DNA from: JAPLST01 sp964397565
Lineage (GTDB): Bacteria > Auribacterota > UBA3054 > JAPLST01
Length of the DNA stretch: 12,272 bases
Assembly: GCA_964397565.1 (NCBI GenBank)
Contig: CAYNJC010000065.1
Location: forward strand, 1-12,272
Reading direction: 5' to 3'
Of this stretch, positions 5,850 through 12,040 are shown one piece after another. The position numbers were made by a program, and so were the translations under genes. The notes beneath the pieces were generated by a model that saw only the letters and a list, made by a program, of their open reading frames with translations, was not told the DNA's origin and did not search any database. Within the stretch, counting starts at the first letter, position 1. Every line of letters starts with the position of its first letter.

Positions 5850-6570
5850 GAAAATCCTTCTCCCCGATTGATGCCGGCTTGTCCTGGCGTTTGTCGAACA
5901 GGCCAATCCAGCCGTTGGTTATGCTGCTCTCGATTGCAGCAATTGCCGCTTCGACTCCCATCTTCTCGCAACGCCGCAGTTGAAATTCGATGGTTGACCG
6001 CGTGGGCGCCTTGCGCCGCTCCCAAAGGTATTGCAGCCACCGGCGCCACGCCTGCAAGAATGCCGTCGTCTGCAACAGCAGCGGCAGCGGATACTTCAAC
6101 GCCACTTCGACCGAAGCAAAACGTCCCCCTTTAGGGGGTAAGGGGGTATCTTCTTCTGAGCATAGCGAAGAAGAAGATGAAGATGAAGATGAAGAAGCAA
6201 GCGTGACATTTGCGTGACAATCGCGTGACAAGTGCGTGCCACGTTCGTACTGCTTGCGTGAAGTGGCCTGCTGGCGGGCTTTTGCTTCGCGTTCCTTGCG
6301 CCGATTGGTGAGCGTGACAACACCGTGACCATTTCTGACGATTGCGGCTCCGGTGGCATGGAGTTCCTGCACGGCGGTATGCAAGTCGGTAGGCGAACAG
6401 CGCAGAGCACGCGCCATTTGGTCGGGTGTCCCTGAGAGTGATCCGCTACGGAGTTCATGCATGCAGCACAATACATCGATCCAGATACCACGGGTTGCAG
6501 GCGAGCAGAGAGACAGGCACGGGTCTTTCAGCCAGTCGCCGGGATAGAACATGAACGCAGGTTGCTTCAT
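5833..6570 (-). CDS. Phage replisome-organiser-like replication protein
   Basis: 245 residues. The N-terminus (FMFYPGDWLKDPCLSLCSPATRGIWIDVLCCMHEL) matches the start of phage replication proteins of the DUF1376/replisome-organiser type: YPxDW, then RGIWxDLLC, then a winged-helix-like segment (residues 27-90). A basic region (91-110) and a low-complexity linker with ten consecutive serines (126-135) follow, then DTPLPPKGG. The C-terminal part contains AFLQAWRRWLQYLWERRKAPT and IAAIESSITNGWIGLF, the helical pattern with Si.nGW seen at the end of such proteins. Likely role: origin recognition and recruitment of the helicase loader encoded next. A candidate origin with 11-bp iterons lies inside its linker-coding DNA. 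It begins in an ATGA overlap with the nuclease gene. Confidence 0.75.
   Translation of the reverse strand: MKQPAFMFYPGDWLKDPCLSLCSPATRGIWIDVLCCMHELRSGSLSGTPDQMARALRCSPTDLHTAVQELHATGAAIVRNGHGVVTLTNRRKEREAKARQQATSRKQYERGTHLSRDCHANVTLASSSSSSSSSSLCSEEDTPLPPKGGRFASVEVALKYPLPLLLQTTAFLQAWRRWLQYLWERRKAPTRSTIEFQLRRCEKMGVEAAIAAIESSITNGWIGLFDKRQDKPASIGEKDFHAKGF
5855..5863 (-). promoter_or_regulatory. Ribosome binding site deciding the helicase-loader start
   Basis: On the minus strand this reads GGAGAAGGA, five bases before the ATG at 5847-5849. It lies within the last codons of the preceding replication gene. It is the strongest Shine-Dalgarno match near this junction and selects the internal ATG over the upstream start at 5906. 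Confidence 0.7.
6125..6138. repeat. G/C-run hairpin CCCCC-TTTA-GGGGG
   Basis: Five C (6125-6129) and five G (6134-6138) flank a TTTA loop. A second run of five G follows at 6142-6146, so alternative pairings are possible. On the minus strand it encodes the TPLPPKGG segment of the replication protein. With only two G-runs, a G-quadruplex is not supported. Confidence 0.5.
6148..6178. repeat. Perfect 10-bp inverted repeat
   Basis: Left arm ATCTTCTTCT (6148-6157) and right arm AGAAGAAGAT (6169-6178) are exact reverse complements separated by an 11-base loop. The right arm runs into the GA-rich repeat. There is no T-run on either strand, so a terminator is unlikely. It may be a structural or protein-binding element of the candidate origin. 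Confidence 0.6.
6173..6190 (+). repeat. GAAGAT hexanucleotide repeat, three units
   Basis: Three tandem GAAGAT units lie within a longer purine-rich tract (about 6167-6197). On the minus strand the tract encodes ten consecutive serines, mostly alternating TCT and TCA codons. Such a tract is prone to replication slippage by multiples of six bases without breaking the frame. Its strand asymmetry and low stability suit a DNA-unwinding element beside the iterons. Confidence 0.7.
6201..6263 (+). repeat. Iteron array, 8-bp motif GCGTGACA at 11-bp spacing
   Basis: GCGTGACA occurs at 6201, 6212 and 6223, GCGTGCCA at 6234, and GCGTGAAG at 6256. The spacing is exactly 11 bp for the first four and 22 bp to the last. 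Eleven base pairs is close to one helical turn, so bound proteins would lie on one face of the DNA. Because 11 is not a multiple of three, the repeats are read in different frames (the encoded residues are HLSRDCHANVTL), so the repetition is not a protein-level feature. Confidence 0.75.
6312..6330 (+). repeat. Second pair of iteron-like copies
   Basis: GCGTGACA at 6312-6319 is followed by CCGTGACC at 6323-6330, again 11 bp apart. This pair lies about 50 bp beyond the main array and is slightly out of 11-bp phase with it. It may be an additional weaker binding site for the same protein. Two short matches could arise by chance, so confidence is moderate. Confidence 0.45.
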
Positions 6571-6980
6571 CTATGTGATCCTCCATCCAACAGCCGTTCA
6601 ACGTGCTCCACACTGCGGCAGACGTGCACAGTGTTGCCTTTCACTGCCAGTCGCGTGAACTGCTGCACCTGCAGGTCCGTCAACTTACCGCGCGCCGTCT
6701 TCAATTCGATCAGTAGCAGCCGCTTGTCTGGTCCAAACGCGATCAGGTCAGGCCACCCGCGCGGGTTACCGATGGCTGCCGCGCCTGGCATATGGAAATA
6801 CATCCATCCGCGCGCGCGCAGCAGCTTTTCAACCGCTGCTTGGAAGTCCTTCTCGCTGCCAGCCCATTCTTCAATCTTTGCTAACGGCGCCACGTCATCC
6901 CAACGGTACTTTGGCACGGCTATCTGCGCAACCGCTTGCTGGCGCATGTCCACTGGCAGGTCTTCCAGCCGCAGTCTCAT
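6567..6980 (-). CDS. VRR-NUC domain nuclease
   Basis: 137 residues. After about 40 residues of unknown role comes a VRR-NUC (PD-(D/E)XK superfamily) core: SEKDFQAAVEKLLRARGW (42-59) with the early Glu, then GNPRGWPDLIAF (71-82) carrying the catalytic D78, then LLLIELKTARGKLTDLQVQQF (88-108) with E92 and K94 and the conserved Gln. These are the expected metal-binding and catalytic residues in the right order and spacing. It should be a DNA nuclease, possibly structure-specific, acting on branched or replication intermediates. The adjacent helicase and Rad50-like ATPase genes suggest joint action in recombination or repair, which is inference. Both ends form ATGA overlaps with neighbouring genes. 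Confidence 0.88.
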   Translation of the reverse strand: MRLRLEDLPVDMRQQAVAQIAVPKYRWDDVAPLAKIEEWAGSEKDFQAAVEKLLRARGWMYFHMPGAAAIGNPRGWPDLIAFGPDKRLLLIELKTARGKLTDLQVQQFTRLAVKGNTVHVCRSVEHVERLLDGGSHR

Positions 6981-7291
6981 CCTTCCACTCCCGGCAAGGC
7001 AGGCTGTTTCGGATTGTCAACCTGTACGTCGCCTTCATCCACATATTTCTCGGCATACGCCAGTTTCACATGCCCGAACAAAATGCCCGAACCGCTAATC
7101 TTGATCTGCAGCGCCACAACAATTTCATCGCCCTCATCAGGCTTTTGGCGAATACGATCAATCTTGGGCCAGTTCATTTCCAGAAGTGCGGCAATTTCAT
7201 TCACCAGGGCTTCACGCAGGTCGGAACACTGCTTGGCATAGATCACTTGCTTGTCGGTGAACTGAATTACTTGGGGGGCTTTCTCGCTCAT
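6977..7291 (-). CDS. Hypothetical phage protein (104 aa)
   Basis: Family not recognised. It is a 104-residue soluble, acidic protein. The N-terminal half is helical (SDLREALVNEIAALLEMNWP). The middle alternates hydrophobic strands (DEIVVALQIKISGSGILFGHVKLAY), suggesting a small alpha/beta fold. The C-terminus ends in PALPGVEG, a short proline-containing tail of the kind that can serve as a docking peptide for a sliding clamp or other partner; this is speculative because no clear clamp-binding consensus is present. It is locked between the helicase and nuclease genes by ATGA overlaps on both sides, so a role in the same DNA-processing pathway is plausible. Confidence 0.65.
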   Translation of the reverse strand: MSEKAPQVIQFTDKQVIYAKQCSDLREALVNEIAALLEMNWPKIDRIRQKPDEGDEIVVALQIKISGSGILFGHVKLAYAEKYVDEGDVQVDNPKQPALPGVEG

Positions 7292-9102
7292 ACCGTTTCC
7301 TTGTTGGTTAGTTCTGCAATGAATCTACTCGGCGTTGCCGGTATCTGACCATTCCGGCCTTGCAAAGACTTCGGCACGGTCACGACAACAGCCTCCTTTG
7401 CCCGCGTCAGCGCCACATACATCAACCGGCGCTCTTCCTCGAGCTCGTCACCGTCGCGGATAGGCAAGTGCCGTTCGACCGCGCCGACGATGATCACGAC
7501 CTTGAACTCAAGTCCCTTGGCCCCGTGGATCGTCATCAATTTGACCGTGTCCTCCTCGCGGACAAGCTCGTCTTGGATGTCGCGCTGCTGCAACCACAGC
7601 AGGTATTCGTGGATGTCGTCACCGTGCGCCGTGCCCCATTCTGCAATGCGCTTCACAAGCTCGTCCCGCGCGGCCTCGAGGCCATCGGCCGGGCGCCAGA
7701 CATCGAGGCCGGGAATGATGCGCAGGCTTNNNNNNNNNNGCAGCATGTCGGTCCACGACCGCAAACTCATGCCGTTCACTTTCACGGCGTCTGGCGCGAA
7801 CAACGGGCGGCCCAGCATCGTCTCGCACGCCTGCATGTGCGACTGCTCACCCTGTGTCGCGCGCAGGCGGATCTGTGCATACGCATCATCGGCAATGCCC
7901 AGTGTGCGGCGCACACGCATGAACGCCATGTTGTCGCGATTGTTCACGACCAGGCTCATGAGCGCGTGGAACAGCTTGACGTCATCGCGGCCGTAGAAGT
8001 CACGCTCCTGCTCGACACACGTCACCGGCACGCCGGAAGCACGCAAGGAGTTGGCAATGGGCCACAGCCAGCGCCGCGTACGTGACAGCACGGCAATGTC
8101 TTTCCACGAACAACCATTCACATTTTTTATAACCGCGCTAACGACAACCGCGGCCTCGGCGTCCGTATCAACAATTGTTTCCACAATGACGCGGCCCGCA
8201 TTTTTAGTTGCTGCCTCAATGGTTTTGGCAATGCGCTTCTGGTTGTGCCCAATCAGCGCGTTGGCTGCGGCCACGATGCCATGCCCGCAGCGATAGCACA
8301 GCGGCAGTTCGATTGTCTCCGCGTCAAAGTGCTCGATGCTGAAGTCCAGCAGCACGTCCAGCGTCGCGCCACGAAACGAGTAGATCGCTTGATCAGAATC
8401 GCCGACACAAAATAGGTATTCGGGATCGAATAGCGTGTGCAGGTTGTACTGCAGCCGGTCGGTGTCCTGGTATTCGTCCACGAGCACGTGATTGAATTTG
8501 TCGTGGTAGTGCGCGCGCACGTCGGCGTGTTCGGCGATCAACCGTTGCGTTTCAGCCAGGATCAGGCCGTAGTCCAGCGCATTGTTCTCGCGCAGGCGCA
8601 TGCGGTACTCGTCGAAGATCGCGCATTCTGTCGGGTGCTGTTGACGGTATTCGTCGATTGCGTGCCAGCCGCGCGTGCCGAACGCCTGCAGGACTGTGTC
8701 GAGGGCGCCCTTCTTGATCTTCGCGCCGCGTGTGGCGATGATGTCATTCAGCATGTCGCGCTGATCGCACTCGTCATACACCGTCAACGTGTCGGGCTTG
8801 TAGCCCAGCTTCTCGCCGTACTCGCGCAGGATGCGCAGCCCGGTGGCGTGAAACGTCCCGATCCACATCTTGCGCGTCTCGCGCTCGCCCACGGCCTCGG
8901 TGATGCGGCTTTCCATCTCGGCGGCCGCCCGGCGGGTGAACGTCAGCAGCAGGATGTTGTGACCGCTCACGCCGCACTCGGCGACGAGGTGCCGGACCCG
9001 CTCGGTAATGACGCGCGTCTTGCCAGCGCCCGGGCCGGCCAGCACCAGCACGCGCCGTCCGTTTGTTGCAACCGCCTGCTGCTGTTGTGGGTTTAGGTTC
9101 AT
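7288..9102 (-). CDS. UvrD/PcrA-like superfamily 1A DNA helicase (interrupted by assembly gap)
   Basis: 604 codons as given. The start shows the Q-motif-like LNPQQQQAV. Motif I is AGPGAGKT (22-29), Ia LLTFTRRAAAEM (53-63), Ic IGTFHATGLRIL (81-92), II VDEYQD (208-213), III GDSDQAIYSFRGA (234-246), IV around LCYRCGHGIV (268-277), V TIHGAKGLEF (524-533) and VI RRLMYVALTRAK (558-569). This is a complete set for a 3'-5' ATP-driven DNA translocase of the UvrD/Rep/PcrA group. Residues 455-458 are unknown because of the N run, which lies in the 2B-domain region. The total is shorter than the roughly 650-730 residues of cellular members, so sequence may be missing there. I chose ATG 9100-9102, not the frame start at 9147, because it makes an ATGA overlap and begins directly at the conserved motif. 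Confidence 0.93.
   Translation of the reverse strand: MNLNPQQQQAVATNGRRVLVLAGPGAGKTRVITERVRHLVAECGVSGHNILLLTFTRRAAAEMESRITEAVGERETRKMWIGTFHATGLRILREYGEKLGYKPDTLTVYDECDQRDMLNDIIATRGAKIKKGALDTVLQAFGTRGWHAIDEYRQQHPTECAIFDEYRMRLRENNALDYGLILAETQRLIAEHADVRAHYHDKFNHVLVDEYQDTDRLQYNLHTLFDPEYLFCVGDSDQAIYSFRGATLDVLLDFSIEHFDAETIELPLCYRCGHGIVAAANALIGHNQKRIAKTIEAATKNAGRVIVETIVDTDAEAAVVVSAVIKNVNGCSWKDIAVLSRTRRWLWPIANSLRASGVPVTCVEQERDFYGRDDVKLFHALMSLVVNNRDNMAFMRVRRTLGIADDAYAQIRLRATQGEQSHMQACETMLGRPLFAPDAVKVNGMSLRSWTDMLXXXXSLRIIPGLDVWRPADGLEAARDELVKRIAEWGTAHGDDIHEYLLWLQQRDIQDELVREEDTVKLMTIHGAKGLEFKVVIIVGAVERHLPIRDGDELEEERRLMYVALTRAKEAVVVTVPKSLQGRNGQIPATPSRFIAELTNKETV
7730..7739. other. Assembly gap (10 N)
   Basis: Ten undetermined bases inside the helicase gene. 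The flanking frames join without a shift if the gap is taken as 10 bp, and both sides read as helicase sequence. Ten Ns is a common placeholder for a scaffold join, so the true length is unknown. Confidence 0.95.
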
Positions 9103-9308
9103 GGCTTCATCATGTTTGTAAGGAACTTTACTTCTCGAACAACACAAATCAACTCATTCCGCAAACGGCACGCTACTGTTCCTGATCCGGTCACGCCCGC
9201 AGTTACCTTTATGGTATCCTCAGCAGCCGGAATCACGTACGCCCGAATCATGTGCATCCTCTTCACCAGTTCCTCGTTCGTCTTGCTGCCATCTAGTATT
9301 GCGTTCAC
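9099..9308 (-). CDS. Small hypothetical protein (69 aa)
   Basis: A 69-residue protein with a GTG start at 9306-9308. It is predicted helical at the N-terminus (GSKTNEELVKRMHMIRAYVI) with a central GVTGSGTVACRL segment that resembles, but is too short to be, a nucleotide-binding loop. The C-terminal part is basic and hydrophobic. Family not recognised. Its support comes from tight coupling: the GTG overlaps the upstream TGA (GTGA) and its own TGA overlaps the helicase ATG (ATGA). Composition is less GC-rich than the flanking genes. Confidence 0.6.
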   Translation of the reverse strand: MNAILDGSKTNEELVKRMHMIRAYVIPAAEDTIKVTAGVTGSGTVACRLRNELICVVREVKFLTNMMKP

Positions 9309-9673
9309 AGTTTGCCCTCCGTGCTGCGCGCGCTCTCGTCAAGGCCGGCGCGCCACTTAGCTGACTCCTGGGAGTAGAACTCGTCCAGCGTGCCGGGACA
9401 GCCCAGGGAGATCCACAGACGTTGTATCGCCAGTTTGTTGCGGCGCGACTCGGTCATCTTGTCGCGCTCGCATTCGCCGTTCTGGTGCAGGAACAGGTCG
9501 TTGGCGTCGCGCGGCACGAGCGTCAGAAGCACCGGCTCGCTGCGGTGCAGTTTGGCTAGCGCCAATGTCACGCGATCCGGCAGCTTTTCAACCTGCAGCA
9601 CGACGCCCCACAGGTCGCCTTTCAGCGAGTGGAATCCCGTCAGCAGCGCACTGTCGCACACAAGCGCGGTCAT
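9305..9673 (-). CDS. Hypothetical phage recombination-module protein (122 aa)
   Basis: 122 residues starting MTALVCDSALLTGFHSLKGD. The N-terminal half looks like a small beta-rich domain (LWGVVLQVEKLPDRVTLALAKL). The second half is helical with RNKLAIQRLWISLGCPGTLDEFYSQ, and the tail is charged. The layout resembles small proteins encoded among phage recombination genes, but I cannot name the family. The frame extends upstream to 9784 inside the ATPase gene. I chose ATG 9671-9673, two bases after the ATPase stop (TGA 9676-9678), with AGAAGG about ten bases upstream. The end overlaps the next start as GTGA. Confidence 0.65.
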   Translation of the reverse strand: MTALVCDSALLTGFHSLKGDLWGVVLQVEKLPDRVTLALAKLHRSEPVLLTLVPRDANDLFLHQNGECERDKMTESRRNKLAIQRLWISLGCPGTLDEFYSQESAKWRAGLDESARSTEGKL

Positions 9674-9675
9674 GG

Positions 9676-11643
9676 TCAGGCCGCCTTCTGCTGTTTGCTG
9701 ACGACGTCCGCCGTCGTTTGCCCGCGCTCGATCACGTTCCATCCTTCGGGTATTGCGATGTCGTGGCACGTCATGAATAGGCATTGCACCTGATGGCCGG
9801 TGACCCAGCGCATCGCCCCGAGGAATTGCCCGGCGATGTCCACCGGCATTTCCGCGATCTCATCCACAAGGATTTTCTCGGCGCTGTCGTTCAGCTTCAG
9901 CAGCACCGCACCAAGCACGTTGCGGACGAACACGGACTCGGCGCCGCTGAGAGATCGGTACGGCGTTTTGCAGCGCGCATCCTGCTGCCCCTTCACCGGC
10001 TTGTCCACGCCGAACACCAGCCGCCCGCGGCTGTCCAATTCGATGTAAAAGCACCAGCCCGGCGAAATGACGCGCAGCGCTTCGTTGACGGACTCGGTCA
10101 CGGGCGCGAACGCCGATAGCACTTGCTGGTCGTAGGACGCCTTCAATGACGCCTCGACGGTCTCATACATCAGCGCCGCCTTTTCAGCCCGTTGCAGGGC
10201 CAGCTGCTGCATCTGATATTGCTCCTGGCGCGTCTTGTGCGCCACCAGCTCGTCAATCGTTTTCTTGTCCGACTCGATGGCCGACTGCAGGCCGGCGATC
10301 AGCGCGTCGCATTCCGGCACTTCGGGCGCGTTGGCGTTGAGCGTGGCGTCAATCTCGGCCATGCGGTTGCCCAGCGCCGCCGCCTCGTCGTCAAGACGCT
10401 TGCGCAGGTTGGCCATAGCCGTCGAATCCAGCAGCGGCCCTTTACGGTCAAGCGCCTTGCGGATGCGTTCAGTCAACTTCCGCTTCTTCTCAAGGAATTC
10501 GGCCACGTTGGCGCGGCAATCAATGCACAGCCCCAGTTTGTTCATGATGTGGCCGGCCGCTTCGCCAATCACCAGCGCTTGCTCGTGATCGGCCTCGGTA
10601 TAGCGCGCGTGCTGTTCCTCGTCGCGTGTCTGGCGCACCAGTTCGTCATGCTGCGGTATTTCGCGCGTAACGATTTCGTCCAGCCGGTGCGCAGCGCGAT
10701 CACGTTCGGCGCGCATGCTCTGCATTGCCCGCACGTACCCGTCGGCCTCGCTCTTGCGCCGCATCTGCCCGGACAAGTCCTGCTCGTGCTGGCGCAACTG
10801 CTCGCGCACGTCCTGAAGCTGCTTGGCCGGTATCGCACGGGTGGCAATGTCGTCGCCCATCGCCTTGATCGCTTTCTTGGCTGCCTGCGCCTCGCGCGTG
10901 GCCTCCTTGCGCTTGTCGGACATTATGCCGATGGATTCTGCGATCTTGTCCATCGTATCCACAATGTCTCCGCCGCCAGACCGCGCCACTATGTCAGCCG
11001 GCAGGAACGGGGCCGCCGCCACGCCCGCCTCATCCAGCTTTTCGCGGGCCGCGTCCACCGCCTTCTGCTGCTGTTCCGGTGTTGCCATATCCAGCGAGAA
11101 GCCGTTGAATTCAGCGTACAGGTCCAGCCAGTTTTCCTTGATAAACGCATTCGTCAGCGCGCGTGCGATGGCGACGGCCACCTTCATGCGCACGCCCGCG
11201 GCATCCCCGGCACAGTGTTTCAGCAGTGTTCTTTTCACCGTGTCGGGGTCATCGCGCAGCACGCGCACATCGAAGATGGCGCGGCCCAGTTTGGCGGTGA
11301 TTTCGGCCTCGCACTTGGTCACTCCGTCCGGCCCGCCGGGAATGTCAATCTCCTGGCGAATGCTGCCGTTCTTGACGTACCGCCGTTCGAAGCTGATCGC
11401 GCTGCTCGTCAGCGCCACGCCCATTGTGTCCTTGCCGCCGGTGCACAGAGCGTCGAACACAACCGCGTTGCCGGCGCCGGTGTACAAGTCGGAGATCGGC
11501 TTGCCGTTGATCGCCACCTGCAGCGCGTCGGCAATGGTGGTCTTGCCACTGCCCCAGCCGCCGAGCACCACGTTATGCTGCGCGAGCTTCACCACCTCGC
11601 AAAGCGTCTCTTTGATGTTTTGGATTGTCAGTCTCGTAATCAT
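9676..11643 (-). CDS. RecF/Rad50-like ABC-type ATPase with CxxC hook-like motif
   Basis: 655 residues. Walker A is GGWGSGKTT (28-36). A long central region (about 190-510) is helical and charged, consistent with antiparallel coiled coils, and is split by GLCIDCRANV with C373 and C376, the CxxC arrangement of Rad50/SbcC zinc hooks. At the C-terminal head are the ABC signature LSGAE (565-569), Walker B ILVDEIAEMP (591-600) and an H-loop-like MTCHD (H627). This order identifies an SMC/Rad50/RecF-type ATPase that binds DNA through ATP-driven head dimerisation. It is shorter than SbcC or Rad50 (about 1000-1300), so the arms would be short. No Mre11/SbcD-like phosphoesterase is in the window. GGAG (11651-11654) lies seven bases before the ATG. 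A 492-codon plus-strand frame over it is a shadow. Confidence 0.88.
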   Translation of the reverse strand: MITRLTIQNIKETLCEVVKLAQHNVVLGGWGSGKTTIADALQVAINGKPISDLYTGAGNAVVFDALCTGGKDTMGVALTSSAISFERRYVKNGSIRQEIDIPGGPDGVTKCEAEITAKLGRAIFDVRVLRDDPDTVKRTLLKHCAGDAAGVRMKVAVAIARALTNAFIKENWLDLYAEFNGFSLDMATPEQQQKAVDAAREKLDEAGVAAAPFLPADIVARSGGGDIVDTMDKIAESIGIMSDKRKEATREAQAAKKAIKAMGDDIATRAIPAKQLQDVREQLRQHEQDLSGQMRRKSEADGYVRAMQSMRAERDRAAHRLDEIVTREIPQHDELVRQTRDEEQHARYTEADHEQALVIGEAAGHIMNKLGLCIDCRANVAEFLEKKRKLTERIRKALDRKGPLLDSTAMANLRKRLDDEAAALGNRMAEIDATLNANAPEVPECDALIAGLQSAIESDKKTIDELVAHKTRQEQYQMQQLALQRAEKAALMYETVEASLKASYDQQVLSAFAPVTESVNEALRVISPGWCFYIELDSRGRLVFGVDKPVKGQQDARCKTPYRSLSGAESVFVRNVLGAVLLKLNDSAEKILVDEIAEMPVDIAGQFLGAMRWVTGHQVQCLFMTCHDIAIPEGWNVIERGQTTADVVSKQQKAA

Positions 11644-11655
11644 TGTCGTTCTCCA

Positions 11656-11666
11656 CTAACAGTTAG
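11656..11666. repeat. Short palindrome CTAACAGTTAG in the intergenic gap
   Basis: CTAAC and GTTAG are perfect complementary arms around a single A. A further GTTAG (11674-11678) spans the stop codon of the upstream gene. It lies in the 31-bp gap between the SSB-tail protein and the ATPase gene, just upstream of the ATPase ribosome binding site. It could be a protein-binding site or a chance palindrome; the loop is too small for a stable RNA hairpin. Confidence 0.3.
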
Positions 11667-11674
11667 CTGATCGG

Positions 11675-12016
11675 TTAGAATGGGATGTCGTCTTCGGGAT
11701 GCCGTGCGGCCGGTGCCTGCTCGGCAGGTGCGGCCGGCGCTTCCGCTGCATCGCCAGGCGCGGGTGCGTCAGCCGGCGTGGCGGACGCTTCGTCCTTCTT
11801 CTCGTGCTGGCGCTCGGCCATGTAGAGGATGTAGTCCGGATCCTCGGCCTTCGCCTTGAACGAGTTTTCGAAGAGCATGAACCGGCTCGAGTACGTCGCG
11901 CCGCCGGACAAGTACTGCTTGCCATCCTTGGTCTTGCCAAGCCACAGGCCGCAGAGCTTGATCATTGCGCCGCGCTCGCGCTCGGTCCCGTCTTTTACTG
12001 GTGGTGCATTCAACAT
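11675..12016 (-). CDS. Small protein with SSB-type acidic C-terminal tail
   Basis: 113 residues. The N-terminal domain (about 18-70) includes IKLCGLWLGKTKDGKQYLSG, then strands (ATYSSRFMLFENSF) and DPDYILYMAE, a small beta-rich fold of the GLWxxKxKDGKxYLSG type that I have seen in phage proteins. Residues 76-106 are an Ala/Pro-rich flexible linker. The last residues, PEDDIPF, match the acidic tip of bacterial SSB (DDDIPF), which binds partners such as RecO, RecQ, primase and exonuclease I. By layout it behaves like an SSB: compact domain, disordered linker, acidic tip. The domain is shorter than a standard SSB OB-fold of about 110 residues. The ATG has AGGAGA (12024-12029) seven bases upstream. 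Single-stranded DNA binding is inferred, not shown. Confidence 0.7.
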   Translation of the reverse strand: MLNAPPVKDGTERERGAMIKLCGLWLGKTKDGKQYLSGGATYSSRFMLFENSFKAKAEDPDYILYMAERQHEKKDEASATPADAPAPGDAAEAPAAPAEQAPAARHPEDDIPF

Positions 12017-12040
12017 GGTTGGGTCTCCTGATTGGTTGGT

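Larger units (their letters stand above)
6125..6330. other. Candidate phage replication origin inside the initiator gene
   Basis: This 206-bp stretch holds, from left to right: a G/C-run hairpin (6125-6138) with another G-run, a perfect 10-bp inverted repeat (6148-6178), a GA-rich hexanucleotide repeat (6173-6190), four 8-bp iterons at 11-bp spacing (6201-6241), a partial copy at 6256, and a second pair of copies at 6312 and 6323. It lies in the linker-coding part of the replication-organiser gene, upstream of a DnaC-like loader. The lambda origin has the same plan: iterons within gene O next to an asymmetric, easily melted tract. The repeats are plain in the sequence; origin function is inference. 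Confidence 0.55.

Noticed and set aside
6125..6146. G-quadruplex
   Set aside because: Only two runs of five G are present on one strand; four runs are needed for an intramolecular structure.
6148..6178. Rho-independent terminator
   Set aside because: The hairpin is AT-rich, has an 11-base loop and lacks a T-run on either strand; it also lies inside a coding region.
8437..9096. A 219-codon plus-strand frame, and others at 7360-8085 and 3904-4680
   Set aside because: They are antisense shadows of the helicase and methyltransferase genes. They lack motifs and fit the third-position GC bias of the real genes.
10192..11670. A 492-codon open frame on the plus strand
   Set aside because: It lies wholly over the Rad50-like ATPase, which has a complete motif set. 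The plus-strand product has no recognisable domain, is rich in His, Arg, Leu and Ala, and reflects GC-rich codon bias in the opposite strand.
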